A stretch of DNA of 64,000 nucleotides from Pseudomonas guariconensis (GTDB lineage Bacteria; Pseudomonadota; Gammaproteobacteria; Pseudomonadales; Pseudomonadaceae): the NCBI RefSeq assembly GCF_015680235.1, contig NZ_JADLJL010000006.1, positions 1-64,000 of the forward strand. The letters run 5' to 3'. Shown here piece by piece: positions 8,038-17,288 of the stretch; within the stretch, counting starts at the first letter, position 1; each line of letters opens with the position of its first letter. Made by a program: the position numbers and the translations under genes. The notes under the pieces were generated by a model that worked only from the letters and a program-made list of their open reading frames with translations, ran no database searches and was not told the origin of the DNA.

Positions 8038-9692
8038 AAGCCTTCGCCGACCTTTATCTGCAGTTGGATGCGACCACCTCCAGCAATGCCAAGCTCGCGG
8101 CCCTGCAAGACTACTTCGCCCGGGCGCCCGCCCAGGACGCGGCCTGGGCCGTGTATTTCCTGGCCGGCGGGCGCCCGCGGCAGATGGTGCCGACCCGCCT
8201 GCTGCGCGAGCTCACGTTGACGTTGTCAGGCCTGCCGGACTGGCTGTTCGAGGAAAGCTACCAGGCCGTGGGTGACCTGGCCGAGACGCTCTCGCTGCTG
8301 CTGCCGGAAAACCCGCACGGCAACGAGGAGGGCCTAGCTCATTGGGTCGAGGCCCACCTGTTGCCGTTGCGCGGGCAACCGCCGGAGGTGATCCGCCAAC
8401 GCCTGCCCGCCTTGTGGGCACAGCTGGACCGGCCAAGCCTGATGCTCTGCGTGAAGCTCATCACCGGGAGCTTCCGGGTAGGCGTGTCCAAACTGCTGGT
8501 CACCCGGGCCCTGGCCCAGCTGGCAGGCCTGGATGCCAAGCGCGTCGCCCAGCGCCTGGTCGGTTATACCGACCTGAGCCATCGCCCAACAGCGCAGCGC
8601 TACCGGCAGCTGGTCGCCGCCGAATCGGCCGACGAGCATCACCAGCGCGGTGGCCAACCCTACCCATTTTTCCTGGCCGACGCGCTGCAGGCACCGCTCG
8701 AGCAGTTCGACGCCCTGCTCGGCCCGGTCGACGCCTGGCAAGTGGAATGGAAGTGGGATGGCATCCGGGCCCAGGTGGTCAAACGCGACGGCCAACTGTG
8801 GATCTGGTCGCGGGGCGAGGAGCTGGTCACCGAGCGCTTCCCCGAGCTGCACAGCCTCGCCGCTACGTTGCCGGATGGCGTGGTACTCGATGGCGAAATC
8901 CTGGTCTGGAAGCCCGGCGCCGCTGCCACGGACATCGCCGTGCAGCCCTTCGCCCTGCTGCAGCAGCGTCTGGGGCGAAAGACCCTGGGCAAGAAATTGC
9001 TCGCTGACGCCCCGGTGGTACTGCAAGCCTACGACCTGCTCGAATGGCAGGGCGAAGATTGGCGCAACCGACCGCAGCATGCGCGCAGGGCGCAACTGGA
9101 GGCCCTGTTGCGCGACCACCCTCTGGCACCCGTCGTACTCTCCCCCCTGCTGCAGGGCGACGACTGGCCGGCACTGGCGCGCCAACGCGAGCACTCCCGC
9201 AGCCTTGGCGTCGAAGGCCTGATGCTCAAGCAGCGCGATGCACTCTATGGCGTGGGCCGGACCAAGGACATGGGCGTGTGGTGGAAATGGAAAATCGACC
9301 CTTTCAGCGTCGATGCGGTCCTGATCTATGCCCAGCGCGGCCATGGCCGGCGTGCCAGCCTGTACAGCGACTACACCTTCGCGGTCTGGGATGGCCCCCC
9401 GGGTACGCCCGGACGTACCTTGGTGCCATTCGCCAAGGCCTATTCCGGCTTGAGCGACGAAGAGATGCGCCAGGTGGACGCGATTATCCGCAAGACCACC
9501 GTGGAAACCTTCGGCCCGGTGCGCAGTGTGACCCCGACCCTGGTGTTCGAACTTGGCTTCGAGGGCATCGCCCTGTCCAAGCGCCACAAGAGCGGCATCG
9601 CCGTGCGCTTTCCACGCATGCTGCGGTGGCGGCATGACAAGCCGGTCGAGCAGGCCGACGACCTGGCCACCTTGCAGGCATTGCTGGCCTGA
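8034..9692 (+). CDS. ATP-dependent DNA ligase (repair type)
   Basis: This 552-residue ATP-dependent DNA ligase resembles the bacterial family that travels with a dedicated exonuclease. The N-terminal DNA-binding domain occupies about residues 1-210. The adenylation domain carries the nucleotidyl motif EWKWDGIR, with the adenylated lysine at about residue 240. It continues with WSRGEELVTERFPE (motif Ia-III region), LDGEILVW and GLMLKQRDALYGVGRT, and ends in the K-W-K segment WWKWKIDPFSVDAVLIYA (motifs IV-V). The OB-fold follows to the end. It starts at 8034 within the end of the exonuclease gene. A cell with this enzyme also has the essential NAD-dependent ligase elsewhere, so a repair role is inferred. 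Confidence 0.92.
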   Translation: MKAFADLYLQLDATTSSNAKLAALQDYFARAPAQDAAWAVYFLAGGRPRQMVPTRLLRELTLTLSGLPDWLFEESYQAVGDLAETLSLLLPENPHGNEEGLAHWVEAHLLPLRGQPPEVIRQRLPALWAQLDRPSLMLCVKLITGSFRVGVSKLLVTRALAQLAGLDAKRVAQRLVGYTDLSHRPTAQRYRQLVAAESADEHHQRGGQPYPFFLADALQAPLEQFDALLGPVDAWQVEWKWDGIRAQVVKRDGQLWIWSRGEELVTERFPELHSLAATLPDGVVLDGEILVWKPGAAATDIAVQPFALLQQRLGRKTLGKKLLADAPVVLQAYDLLEWQGEDWRNRPQHARRAQLEALLRDHPLAPVVLSPLLQGDDWPALARQREHSRSLGVEGLMLKQRDALYGVGRTKDMGVWWKWKIDPFSVDAVLIYAQRGHGRRASLYSDYTFAVWDGPPGTPGRTLVPFAKAYSGLSDEEMRQVDAIIRKTTVETFGPVRSVTPTLVFELGFEGIALSKRHKSGIAVRFPRMLRWRHDKPVEQADDLATLQALLA

Positions 9693-9797
9693 ACGCGGCC
9701 GGCCCGGACAAGGAGGCTGCGCAACGGCCGAAGTTATGCTTCTATCTTTGTGCCGACTGTTATCGCAGACCGTTTTCGCCACTCAGCCAGGACCACC

Positions 9798-10913
9798 ATG
9801 CATCATTCGACCCACGACCTGCTGTCCCCCGTCCCGGGCATTGCCCGTCAGCTCCACAGCTTCCATTTCGGCCCGCGCGGTGGCGGCAAGGTCTACATCC
9901 AGGCCTCGCTGCACGCCGACGAATTGCCCGGCATGCTGGTGGCCTGGCACCTCAAGCGCCGCCTGGTCGAGCTGGAACAGCTAGGTCGGCTGCGCAAAGA
10001 GGTGATCCTGGTGCCGGTGGCCAACCCGGTGGGCCTGGAGCAGGTGCTGCTGGACGCGCCACTGGGGCGCTTCGAGTTGCAGAGCGGGGAAAACTTCAAC
10101 CGCAACTTCGTCGACCTGTCGGACAGCATTGGCGACCAGATCGAAGGCCACCTGACCCAGGACCCGGCGCACAACCTGGCGTTGATCCGCGAATACCTGC
10201 GTCGCGGGCTGGACGCCCATCCTGCACGCACGCCGTTGCAATCCCAGCGCCTGACCTTGCAACGCCTGGCCTGCGACGCCGACATCGTGCTCGACTTGCA
10301 CTGTGACTTCGAAGCGGTAGAACACCTGTACACCACGCCTGAGGCCTGGCCTCAGGTCGAGCCCCTGGCACGTTACCTGGGCGTGCAGGCCAGCCTGCTG
10401 GCCACCGATTCAGGGGGGCAGTCGTTCGATGAATGTTTCAGCCTGGTGTGGTGGCAATTGCAGCAGCGCTTCGGCAAGCAGTTCCCGATCCCCCTGGGCA
10501 GTTTTTCGGTGACGGTCGAGCTGCGCGGCCAGGCCGATGTCAGTCATGAGCTGGCGGCCAAGGACTGTCAGGGCATCCTGGATTTCCTGACCCATGCCGG
10601 GGTCATCGAAGGCCAGGTCAAGGCATTGCCGCCCCTCGCCTACCCAGCAACGCCACTGGCTGGCGTGGAACCGGTAATGGCCCCATTAGGCGGGTTGCTG
10701 GTGTTCCACGCCAAGCCCGGGCAGTACCTGGAAGCCGGCCAATTGATCGCCGAAGTGATCGACCCGCTCAGCGATCGAGTGACGGCAGTGCGCAACGCCC
10801 AGGCAGGCTTGCTGTATGCACGCAGCGTAAGGCGCATGGCCACGGCAGGCATGGTCATCGCGCATGTGGCGGGCGAGCAGGTCTGCCGCAGCGGTTACCT
10901 ACTGGCCAACTGA
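9798..10913 (+). CDS. succinylglutamate desuccinylase/aspartoacylase family protein
   Basis: This 371-residue zinc carboxypeptidase-like protein belongs to the AstE/aspartoacylase superfamily. The predicted zinc ligands are His39 and Glu42 in QASLHADELPG and His168 in DLHCD. The segment VPVANPVG and the later GENFNRNF match the family's substrate-binding blocks. The last 80 residues (from GVEPVMAP on) look like a biotinyl-lipoyl-type beta barrel, as seen in related deacylases. The start at 9798 is chosen because AGGA lies 6-8 nt upstream and it aligns with the family N-terminus; a longer reading from 9750 is less likely. The substrate is unknown. It follows the repair ligase by 105 bp on the same strand, with no evident functional connection. 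Confidence 0.8.
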   Translation: MHHSTHDLLSPVPGIARQLHSFHFGPRGGGKVYIQASLHADELPGMLVAWHLKRRLVELEQLGRLRKEVILVPVANPVGLEQVLLDAPLGRFELQSGENFNRNFVDLSDSIGDQIEGHLTQDPAHNLALIREYLRRGLDAHPARTPLQSQRLTLQRLACDADIVLDLHCDFEAVEHLYTTPEAWPQVEPLARYLGVQASLLATDSGGQSFDECFSLVWWQLQQRFGKQFPIPLGSFSVTVELRGQADVSHELAAKDCQGILDFLTHAGVIEGQVKALPPLAYPATPLAGVEPVMAPLGGLLVFHAKPGQYLEAGQLIAEVIDPLSDRVTAVRNAQAGLLYARSVRRMATAGMVIAHVAGEQVCRSGYLLAN

Positions 10914-10926
10914 GACCGCGTGGCCT

Positions 10927-11157
10927 TCAGGCCACCGGCGAGGGAGGCGGCTCGTCCGGCAAGGTGGGCTCGCCCGGCTCCATAGGGGGTGATTCGCCTG
11001 GTTCGGGGGGTTGTGGGGTATCAGGGTCTGGCTGGTGGGGCACACCACCGGCCTGCACTGGCGTGGGGGGATGCGCCAGCAGGGACCATGCCAGCAACCC
11101 GATCTGGTTGGGCTGGAGGACGGCCAGCTTCGCGCTGATAGCGGGATGGAGTTTCAT
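10927..11157 (-). CDS. small proline-rich hypothetical protein
   Basis: This short gene encodes 76 residues. The first 40 are ordinary (MKLHPAISAKLAVLQPNQIG and a weak hydrophobic stretch LLAWSLLAH). The last 40 are strongly acidic and proline-rich with repeated PEPGE-like units, suggesting an extended, disordered tail. The start at 11157 is supported by AGGAG 6-7 nt upstream. I do not recognise a family. It overlaps nothing, lies 13 bp after the convergent desuccinylase-like gene and about 100 bp downstream of dcd on the same strand. Expression is plausible because of the good ribosome binding site, but function cannot be stated. Confidence 0.55.
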   Translation of the reverse strand: MKLHPAISAKLAVLQPNQIGLLAWSLLAHPPTPVQAGGVPHQPDPDTPQPPEPGESPPMEPGEPTLPDEPPPSPVA

Positions 11158-11254
11158 TGGCTGCTCCTGGCGATAGCCGATGCGCGTCATGCGCACCGGA
11201 CCGTTCTGAGCATTGGAGTGCCTGGAGCGCGAGGAATTCCCCACGCTCGTCGCC

Positions 11255-11821
11255 TCAGGTGCGCGGCAGGGTGACGCCGCGCTGGCCCTGGTACTTGCCG
11301 CCACGATCCTTGTAGGACACTTCGCATTCTTCATCGGACTCGAGGAATAGCATCTGCGCCACGCCTTCATTGGCGTAGATCTTGGCCGGCAGGGTGGTGG
11401 TGTTGGAGAACTCCAGGGTCACGTGGCCCTCCCACTCCGGTTCCAGCGGGGTGACGTTGACGATGATGCCGCAGCGGGCGTAGGTGCTCTTGCCCAGGCA
11501 GATGGTCAATACGTTGCGCGGAATGCGGAAGTATTCGACGGTGCGGGCCAGGGCGAAGGAGTTCGGCGGGATGATGCACACGTCGCTCTTGACGTCGACG
11601 AAGCTGCCGGCATCGAAATTCTTCGGGTCGACGGTGGCCGAATTGATGTTGGTGAACACCTTGAATTCGTCGGCGCAACGCACGTCGTAGCCGTAGCTGG
11701 AGACGCCGAAGGAAATGACCCGGCTGTCTTCGCCGCCGCGCACTTGACGCTCGACGAACGGTTCGATCATGCCGTGTTCCTGCGCCATGCGGCGAATCCA
11801 CTTGTCCGATTTGATGCTCAT
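11255..11821 (-). CDS. dcd: dCTP deaminase
   Basis: This 188-residue enzyme deaminates dCTP to dUTP, the first step of the main route to dTTP in gammaproteobacteria. The sequence matches the family throughout: [13 protein letters not shown] at the N-terminus, the substrate-binding segment [16 protein letters not shown], the conserved [20 protein letters not shown] and the active-site block [14 protein letters not shown] with its catalytic glutamate. The length equals that of Pseudomonas Dcd. The start at 11821 gives the canonical N-terminus; the preceding in-frame extension has no family similarity. It functions as a trimer in the cytoplasm. It is divergent from the cold-shock gene, with 330 bp between them. 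Confidence 0.95.
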   Translation of the reverse strand: MSIKSDKWIRRMAQEHGMIEPFVERQVRGGEDSRVISFGVSSYGYDVRCADEFKVFTNINSATVDPKNFDAGSFVDVKSDVCIIPPNSFALARTVEYFRIPRNVLTICLGKSTYARCGIIVNVTPLEPEWEGHVTLEFSNTTTLPAKIYANEGVAQMLFLESDEECEVSYKDRGGKYQGQRGVTLPRT

Positions 11822-12151
11822 GGCGGGAGTGTCCTGAAGAGTGCAAGGTGAAAAACGAGACGCGCATCTTACCGGTCCCGGCGCCTGTGGCAAAGTTCCA
11901 TCCCGCAATCCCGCGCCGGACGGGAGTTGCAGCCGCCGTCGATCCGAATTTCGACAAAGCCGTCATTGACCATTGGCAGGTCGGGGAAAGTGGGTTAAGG
12001 TGGCGCCACTGTGCTGCACGTGACACCGAGAATCTCTAGTTTGATGCACGATTCCAATCGGCCCATCGCTGAATTTTCTGCTCTCTTTGCGCTCAGTCCC
12101 GGCCAGGGCGTTTCCTGTGCCGAAATCTACTTTGTCCAAGGAGACAGAAAC
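11822..12151 (+). promoter_or_regulatory. dcd/cspA divergent intergenic region with long leader
   Basis: A 330-bp region lies between the divergent dcd and cold-shock genes. No gene is visible in it. The cold-shock gene has AAGGAG at 12138-12143, and cold-shock genes usually have long structured 5' leaders, which fits the distance. A TTGACC at 11966 could be a -35 element but I cannot place a convincing -10. Confidence 0.4.
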
Positions 12152-12361
12152 ATGTCCAATCGCCAATCCGGTGTTGTCAAGTGGTTCAACGATGAGAAGG
12201 GCTACGGCTTCATCACCCCTCAGTCGGGTGACGACCTGTTCGTACACTTCAAAGCCATCCAGGCTGACGGCTTCAAAACCCTGAAAGAAGGCCAGGCTGT
12301 TACTTTCGTCGCTACCCGCGGCCAGAAAGGCATGCAGGCTGAAGAAGTTCAAATCGCCTAA
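12152..12361 (+). CDS. cold-shock domain protein (CspA family)
   Basis: This 69-residue protein consists of a single cold-shock domain. The RNA-binding motifs RNP1 (KGYGFI) and RNP2 (LFVHF) are both intact, and the N-terminal [11 protein letters not shown] is typical. Such proteins bind single-stranded RNA and DNA and melt secondary structure, at low temperature or constitutively. The ATG at 12152 has AAGGAG 8 nt upstream; the longer reading from 12011 is leader RNA, not protein. A strong intrinsic terminator follows 22 bp after the stop. Whether this copy is cold-induced cannot be told from sequence; pseudomonads carry several paralogues. Confidence 0.93.
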   Translation: MSNRQSGVVKWFNDEKGYGFITPQSGDDLFVHFKAIQADGFKTLKEGQAVTFVATRGQKGMQAEEVQIA

Positions 12362-12382
12362 GTCGATTGCTTCCTCGCTTTC

Positions 12383-12412
12383 AAAAAAACCCGCCTCTGG
12401 CGGGTTTTTTTA
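12383..12412 (+). terminator. intrinsic terminator of cold-shock gene
   Basis: AAAAAACCCGCC and GGCGGGTTTTTTT form a short-loop hairpin followed by T residues, directly after the cold-shock gene. The A-run on the left would also allow termination of minus-strand transcription arriving from apbC. Confidence 0.9.
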
Positions 12413-12437
12413 TGCCTGATCGAATGCCGGCGCTCTC

Positions 12438-12490
12438 CCTGTAGGAGCGGCCTCGCGCCGCGAAAGGGCCGCGCAGCGGCCCCTGGCTAT
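12438..12490 (+). repeat. single REP-like element
   Basis: A single unit reads CCTGTAGGAGCGGCCTCGCG followed by a GGGCCGCGCAGCGGCCCC hairpin. It lies between the convergent cold-shock gene and apbC. Confidence 0.75.
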
Positions 12491-12520
12491 CAGCAAGAAC
12501 GCGAAAAACCGGAGCGGGCG

Positions 12521-13615
12521 TCAATCTTCGCTAATGGTGATGTTCGGCATCGCCGGCGCCGCCGCTTCCTGCAACACGATGCGCGCCCCCACCTGGCGGG
12601 CCAGCTCCTGGTAGATCATGGCGATCTGGCTTTCCGGCTCGGCGATGGCCGTCGGCTTGCCGTTGTCGGCCTGCTCGCGGATCAACATCGACAGTGGCAG
12701 GGAAGCCAGCAGCTCGACCCCATACTGGGCGGCAAGCTTCTGGCCCCCCCCTTCGCCGAACAGGTGCTCGGCATGGCCGCAGTTCGAGCAGATGTGCACG
12801 GCCATGTTCTCGACCACGCCCAGTACCGGGATGTTGACCTTGCGGAACATCTCCACACCCTTTTTCGCATCCAGCAGGGCCAGGTCCTGCGGGGTGGTGA
12901 CGATCACCGAGCCGGCCACCGGCACCTTTTGCGCCAGGGTCAGCTGGATGTCGCCGGTGCCCGGCGGCATGTCGATCACCAAATAGTCGAGGTCGTCCCA
13001 GGCGGTCTGGGTCACCAGTTGCAACAGCGCGCCGGAGACCATCGGGCCACGCCAGACCATCGGTGTGTTGTCATCGGTGAGAAAGGCCATGGACATGACT
13101 TCCACCCCATGGGCCTTGATCGGCACGAACCACTTCTGCTCGCGCACCTGCGGCCGGGTGCCCTCGGCGATGCCGAACATCACGCCCTGGCTCGGGCCGT
13201 AGATATCGGCATCGAGGATACCCACCCGGGCACCCTCGCGGGCGAGGGCCAGGGCCAGGTTGGCGGCGGTGGTGGACTTGCCGACACCGCCCTTGCCCGA
13301 CGCCACGGCGATGATGTTCTTGACGTTGGCCATGGCCGGCACCTGGGCCTGGCCCTTGTGGGTACCGACCACGCAGTCGATCGAAACCGTAGCCGCGCTC
13401 ACGCCGTCGAGGTTTTCGATGGCGGTGCCCAGCACCTGCGCCCAGCCGTTCTTGAACAAACCGGCGGCATAGCCCAGTTGCAAGCGTACGTTGACCTGCC
13501 CGCCCTGGATGTCGATGGCGCGCACGCAACCGGCGCTGACCGGGTCCTGGTTCAGGTAGGGGTCGGTGTACTGGCGAAGCACGCCTTCGACGGCGGCATG
13601 TGTGACGGCACTCAT
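12521..13615 (-). CDS. apbC: Fe-S cluster carrier ATPase ApbC/Mrp
   Basis: This 364-residue P-loop ATPase of the Mrp/NBP35 family binds and delivers [4Fe-4S] clusters to target enzymes. The N-terminal 90 residues form a DUF59/MIP18-like domain. The deviant Walker A motif GKGGVGKST is at residues 107-115, DADIYGPSQG follows, and the Walker B-type DMPPGTGDIQL is present. The cluster-binding CxxC is C276-S-N-C279. All key motifs are intact. The start at 13615 gives the family N-terminus. The gene is divergent from metG with 158 bp between them, an arrangement conserved in many gammaproteobacteria. Confidence 0.93.
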   Translation of the reverse strand: MSAVTHAAVEGVLRQYTDPYLNQDPVSAGCVRAIDIQGGQVNVRLQLGYAAGLFKNGWAQVLGTAIENLDGVSAATVSIDCVVGTHKGQAQVPAMANVKNIIAVASGKGGVGKSTTAANLALALAREGARVGILDADIYGPSQGVMFGIAEGTRPQVREQKWFVPIKAHGVEVMSMAFLTDDNTPMVWRGPMVSGALLQLVTQTAWDDLDYLVIDMPPGTGDIQLTLAQKVPVAGSVIVTTPQDLALLDAKKGVEMFRKVNIPVLGVVENMAVHICSNCGHAEHLFGEGGGQKLAAQYGVELLASLPLSMLIREQADNGKPTAIAEPESQIAMIYQELARQVGARIVLQEAAAPAMPNITISED

Positions 13616-13773
13616 GGACACTCCCAATGGCAAACGAATATGGAACAGGCGCCTATGCTAACCGTCAATCGTCAGCAGATGCGTCCTTGGGGTGAAATAT
13701 ATTCGCCAGCCCTTTATAGTGGCCGATCTTCTTCATTTTCCATCCCGTTGCCAGATCAAGTAGCCAAGCCACC

Positions 13774-15813
13774 ATGTCCGAGCCACGCCAGATTCTCGTC
13801 ACCAGCGCCCTGCCCTATGCCAATGGTTCCATCCACCTTGGCCATATGCTCGAGTACATCCAGACGGACATGTGGGTTCGCTTCCAGAAGCTGCGCGGCA
13901 ACCAGTGCATCTATGTCTGTGCCGACGACGCCCACGGCTCGGCCATCATGCTGCGCGCCGAGAAGGAAGGCATCACCCCGGAACAGCTGATCGCCAACGT
14001 CCAGGCCGAACACAGCAGCGACTTCGCCGATTTCCTGGTCGACTTCGACAATTTCCACTCGACCCACTGCGAAGAAAACCGCGAGCTGTCGAGCCTGATC
14101 TACACCCGCCTGCGTGAAGCAGGGCACATTGCCACCCGTTCGGTCACCCAGTACTACGACCCCGAGAAGGGGATGTTCCTGGCCGACCGCTTCATCAAGG
14201 GCACCTGCCCCAAGTGCGCGGCCGAAGACCAGTACGGCGACAACTGCGAAAAATGCGGTGCCACCTACGCACCCACCGAGCTGAAGAACCCCAAGTCGGC
14301 CATTTCCGGTGCCACGCCGGAGCTGCGCGACTCCCAGCACTTCTTCTTCAAGCTGCCTGATTTCCAGGCGATGCTGCAGCAGTGGACCCGCAGCGGTACC
14401 CTGCAGGACGCCGTCGCCAACAAGCTGGCCGAGTGGCTGGACTCGGGCCTGCAGGAGTGGGACATCTCCCGCGACGCGCCGTACTTCGGCTTCGAGATCC
14501 CGGGCGAGCCGGGCAAGTACTTCTACGTATGGCTGGATGCGCCGATCGGCTACATGGCCAGCTTCAAGAACCTGTGCGCACGCCGTCCGGAACTGGACTT
14601 CGACGCGTTCTGGAAAGAAGACTCCAAGGCCGAGCTGTATCACTTCATCGGCAAGGACATCGTCAACTTCCACGCCCTGTTCTGGCCAGCCATGCTCGAA
14701 GGCGCGGGCTTCCGCAAGCCGACCGCCATCAACGTGCACGGCTACCTGACGGTCAACGGCGCCAAGATGTCCAAGTCGCGCGGCACCTTCATCAAGGCGC
14801 GTACTTACCTGGACCACCTGCAGCCGGAATACCTGCGCTACTACTACGCCTCCAAGCTGGGCCGTGGCGTCGATGACCTGGACCTGAACCTCGACGACTT
14901 CGTGCAGAAGGTCAACTCCGACCTGGTCGGCAAGGTGGTCAACATCGCTAGCCGCTGTGCAGGCTTCATCCACAAGGGCAATGCAGGTGTCCTGGTAGGC
15001 GGCGATGCCGCTCCCGAGCTGAGCGAAGCGTTCCTGGCCGCCGCACCGTCCATCGCCGATGCCTACGAGAACCGCGACTTCGCCCGTGCCATGCGTGAAA
15101 TCATGGCCCTGGCCGACCGCGCCAACGCCTGGATCGCCGACAAGGCACCGTGGTCGCTGGCCAAGCAGGAAGGCAAGCAGGACGAGGTCCAGGCCATTTG
15201 TGCCCAGGGCATCAACCTGTTCCGCCAGCTGGTGATCTTCCTCAAGCCGGTGCTGCCGGTGCTGGCTGCCGACGCCGAGGCCTTCCTCAATGTCGCACCG
15301 CTGACTTGGAGCGACCACCTGTCGCGCCTGGAAAACCACACGCTCAACCCGTTCAAGGCGCTGATGAGCCGTATCGAACCGGCCAGGATCGAAGCCATGG
15401 TCGCCGCCAGCAAGGAAGACCTTGCCGCCGCCGAGGCTGCAGCCCCGGCTGGCAATGGCGAACTGGCCAAGGACCCGCTGTCGCCGGAGGTCGAGTTCGA
15501 TACCTTTGCTGCGGTCGACCTGCGCGTGGCGCTGATCGTCAAGGCCGAGGCGGTCGAGGGCGCCGACAAGCTGCTGCGCCTGACCCTGGACATCGGCGAC
15601 GAACGCCGCAACGTATTCTCCGGCATCAAGTCAGCCTACCCAGACCCGGCCAAGCTCGAAGGCCGTCTGACCATGATGGTGGCCAACCTCAAGCCACGAA
15701 AAATGCGTTTCGGCGTGTCCGAAGGCATGGTCATGGCGGCGGGCCCTGGCGGTGAGGAAATCTACCTGCTGAGCCCCGACAGCGGCGCCAAGCCAGGCCA
15801 GCGCATCAAGTAA
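13774..15813 (+). CDS. metG: methionyl-tRNA synthetase
   Basis: This 679-residue essential class I synthetase charges tRNA-Met. The catalytic signature HLGH (residues 21-24) corresponds to HIGH and KMSKS lies at 331-335. The zinc knuckle is of the four-cysteine type, with Cys145, Cys148, Cys158 and Cys161 visible as CPKC and CEKC. The anticodon-binding helical domain is followed by a C-terminal EMAP-like OB domain (from about residue 570, [20 protein letters not shown]) that dimerises and binds tRNA. The length matches the E. coli enzyme. A hairpin terminator (15826-15846) separates it from the downstream Rnf-like genes. Confidence 0.97.
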   Translation: MSEPRQILVTSALPYANGSIHLGHMLEYIQTDMWVRFQKLRGNQCIYVCADDAHGSAIMLRAEKEGITPEQLIANVQAEHSSDFADFLVDFDNFHSTHCEENRELSSLIYTRLREAGHIATRSVTQYYDPEKGMFLADRFIKGTCPKCAAEDQYGDNCEKCGATYAPTELKNPKSAISGATPELRDSQHFFFKLPDFQAMLQQWTRSGTLQDAVANKLAEWLDSGLQEWDISRDAPYFGFEIPGEPGKYFYVWLDAPIGYMASFKNLCARRPELDFDAFWKEDSKAELYHFIGKDIVNFHALFWPAMLEGAGFRKPTAINVHGYLTVNGAKMSKSRGTFIKARTYLDHLQPEYLRYYYASKLGRGVDDLDLNLDDFVQKVNSDLVGKVVNIASRCAGFIHKGNAGVLVGGDAAPELSEAFLAAAPSIADAYENRDFARAMREIMALADRANAWIADKAPWSLAKQEGKQDEVQAICAQGINLFRQLVIFLKPVLPVLAADAEAFLNVAPLTWSDHLSRLENHTLNPFKALMSRIEPARIEAMVAASKEDLAAAEAAAPAGNGELAKDPLSPEVEFDTFAAVDLRVALIVKAEAVEGADKLLRLTLDIGDERRNVFSGIKSAYPDPAKLEGRLTMMVANLKPRKMRFGVSEGMVMAAGPGGEEIYLLSPDSGAKPGQRIK

Positions 15814-15825
15814 GCAGCGCTCCTT

Positions 15826-15850
15826 GCCCCGGCCCTCGGCCGGGGCATTT
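15826..15850 (+). terminator. terminator after metG
   Basis: GCCCCGGCC and GGCCGGGGC form a perfect 9-bp stem with a 3-nt loop, followed by ATTT. It lies 13 bp after the metG stop codon and 58 bp before the Rnf-like operon. Confidence 0.75.
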
Positions 15851-15903
15851 CCATCCGCCGTCGCGTGCCATACTGTCGGCAGCTCCCAGCCATCGGCCTT
15901 CCC

Positions 15904-16446
15904 ATGAGCGACTACGTCCTGGTACTGGTCAGCGCTGCGCTGGTCAATCACCTGATCCTGCAGCGGTCACCGATTTCCCGGGTGCAGCTTCACGTACTCG
16001 GCGCTTGCAGCGCCCTGGCGGTCATGTTGGGCCTGATCGTCGGGCAACTGCTGCAGGACCTGATGTTTATCCTGCAAGTACAGGACCTGCAGTTATTCGT
16101 GCTGCTGCCCTTGCTGGCACTGCTGGCCTTGGGCCTGCCCAGGCTGCTCGGGCAACTGCGCCCCGCCTGGAGGATGGACAACCTGCCGCCCCTGCTACTG
16201 GGCAACACCCTGGTGCTAGGCTTGCTATTGCAGCCGGGCTCGCTCGGCCAATGGCTGCCGTCACTCGGCAGCGGCCTGGCCGGGGGGCTGGGCTTCTGGC
16301 TTGCCCTGGCCTTGTTCGACGACCTGCGCCAACGTACGGACCACGACGACATGCCCATTGCCCTACGCGGCCTGCCCATCGCACTGATCGGCGCCGGCGT
16401 GATGGCCATGGCATTCTCCGGTTTCAACGGATTATTCACACAATGA
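15904..16446 (+). CDS. rnfA: RnfA-like membrane subunit lacking Fe-S cysteines
   Basis: This 180-residue integral membrane protein has about six hydrophobic segments. Its C-terminal part, including [17 protein letters not shown] and FSGFNGLF, follows RnfA/RsxA closely. In the family, RnfA and RnfE together bind a [2Fe-2S] cluster within the membrane through one cysteine in a GLCP motif and one in a TNC motif each. Here the first is lost (the aligned segment reads QRSPIS) and the second reads GNTLVLG, so threonine replaces cysteine. Only Cys35 remains, at a different place. The gene overlaps rnfB by 4 bp (ATGA at 16443) and starts a five-gene operon. The electron-transfer function of this subunit is therefore doubtful. 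Confidence 0.8.
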   Translation: MSDYVLVLVSAALVNHLILQRSPISRVQLHVLGACSALAVMLGLIVGQLLQDLMFILQVQDLQLFVLLPLLALLALGLPRLLGQLRPAWRMDNLPPLLLGNTLVLGLLLQPGSLGQWLPSLGSGLAGGLGFWLALALFDDLRQRTDHDDMPIALRGLPIALIGAGVMAMAFSGFNGLFTQ

Positions 16447-17288
16447 GCCTGATTCAACGCATCGACGCCCTGCTTCCACAAACCCAGTGCGGCAAATGCG
16501 GCCACGCCGGTTGCCGGCCCTATGCCCAAGGGCTGGCCGCTGGCGAAGCGATCAACAAATGCCCACCGGGCGGCGCAGAAACGATCGCCGCGCTGGCTCG
16601 CCTGCTCGAGACCCCGATCATCGACCTCGACCCGAGCAGGGGCAGCGCACCGCCCCAGGTGGCCTATATCCGCGAGGCCGAGTGCATTGGCTGCACCAAA
16701 TGCATCCAGGCTTGCCCGGTGGATGCCATCGTCGGCGCCGCGAAGCTGATGCATACAGTCATCGCCAGTGAATGCACGGGCTGCGACCTGTGCCTGGCGC
16801 CCTGCCCGGTCGACTGCATCGACCTGCTGCCCTTGCCGGACACCCTCATCCCGATCGTTGGCGGGCTGGCCCAGACGCCGCTACAGCAGGCCGCGCGCAC
16901 CCAACGCCGCGACCACGCGCGCCGTCGCCACGAACAACGCAATGCCCGGCTGCAACGCGATGAAGCACGTCGTCAGGCCGAGCGATTGGCGCGCAACCAG
17001 CGCCCGGTCGGCCCTACGGCAGGCAACAGCGATGCCGCGCCAGATCCGATCAAGGCGGCTATCGAACGGGTCAAGGCGCAAAAAGCCGCCAGCAGCGACG
17101 CCGCCTTGAAGCAGGCGAAGATCGCTGCCGCCATGAGCCGCGCCCAGTTGAGCAAGGCCCGCAGTGCGTTTGGCAACGCACCGAGCGAAGCCCAGCTCGA
17201 GCAACTGCGTCATCTGCAAGAGGCGGCCGAGCAGGCCCAGCGACGCCTTGACGCCCTGCTGGCCGAGCCGGGCCATGCCAGCGCCTGA
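16443..17288 (+). CDS. rnfB: RnfB-like ferredoxin subunit with long C-terminal tail
   Basis: This 281-residue iron-sulfur protein has three predicted [4Fe-4S] clusters. The first uses Cys16, Cys19, Cys24 and Cys40 ([10 protein letters not shown]...KCPPGG). The other two are classic ferredoxin motifs at Cys81/84/87/91 and Cys111/114/117/121. All cluster ligands are intact. Two features differ from the textbook subunit. There is no N-terminal membrane helix, because the protein begins directly with the cluster domain. It also has about 140 extra residues at the C-terminus, rich in Ala, Gln, Arg and Lys, with pieces such as [14 protein letters not shown] that resemble the C-terminal repeats of RnfC. 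The rnfC gene itself is absent: rnfD overlaps this gene by 14 bp. Confidence 0.88.
   Translation: MSLIQRIDALLPQTQCGKCGHAGCRPYAQGLAAGEAINKCPPGGAETIAALARLLETPIIDLDPSRGSAPPQVAYIREAECIGCTKCIQACPVDAIVGAAKLMHTVIASECTGCDLCLAPCPVDCIDLLPLPDTLIPIVGGLAQTPLQQAARTQRRDHARRRHEQRNARLQRDEARRQAERLARNQRPVGPTAGNSDAAPDPIKAAIERVKAQKAASSDAALKQAKIAAAMSRAQLSKARSAFGNAPSEAQLEQLRHLQEAAEQAQRRLDALLAEPGHASA

Noticed and set aside
13756..15339. Minus-strand open frame of 527 codons opposite metG
   Set aside because: metG is complete on the plus strand with all motifs, and the antisense frame shows no domain.
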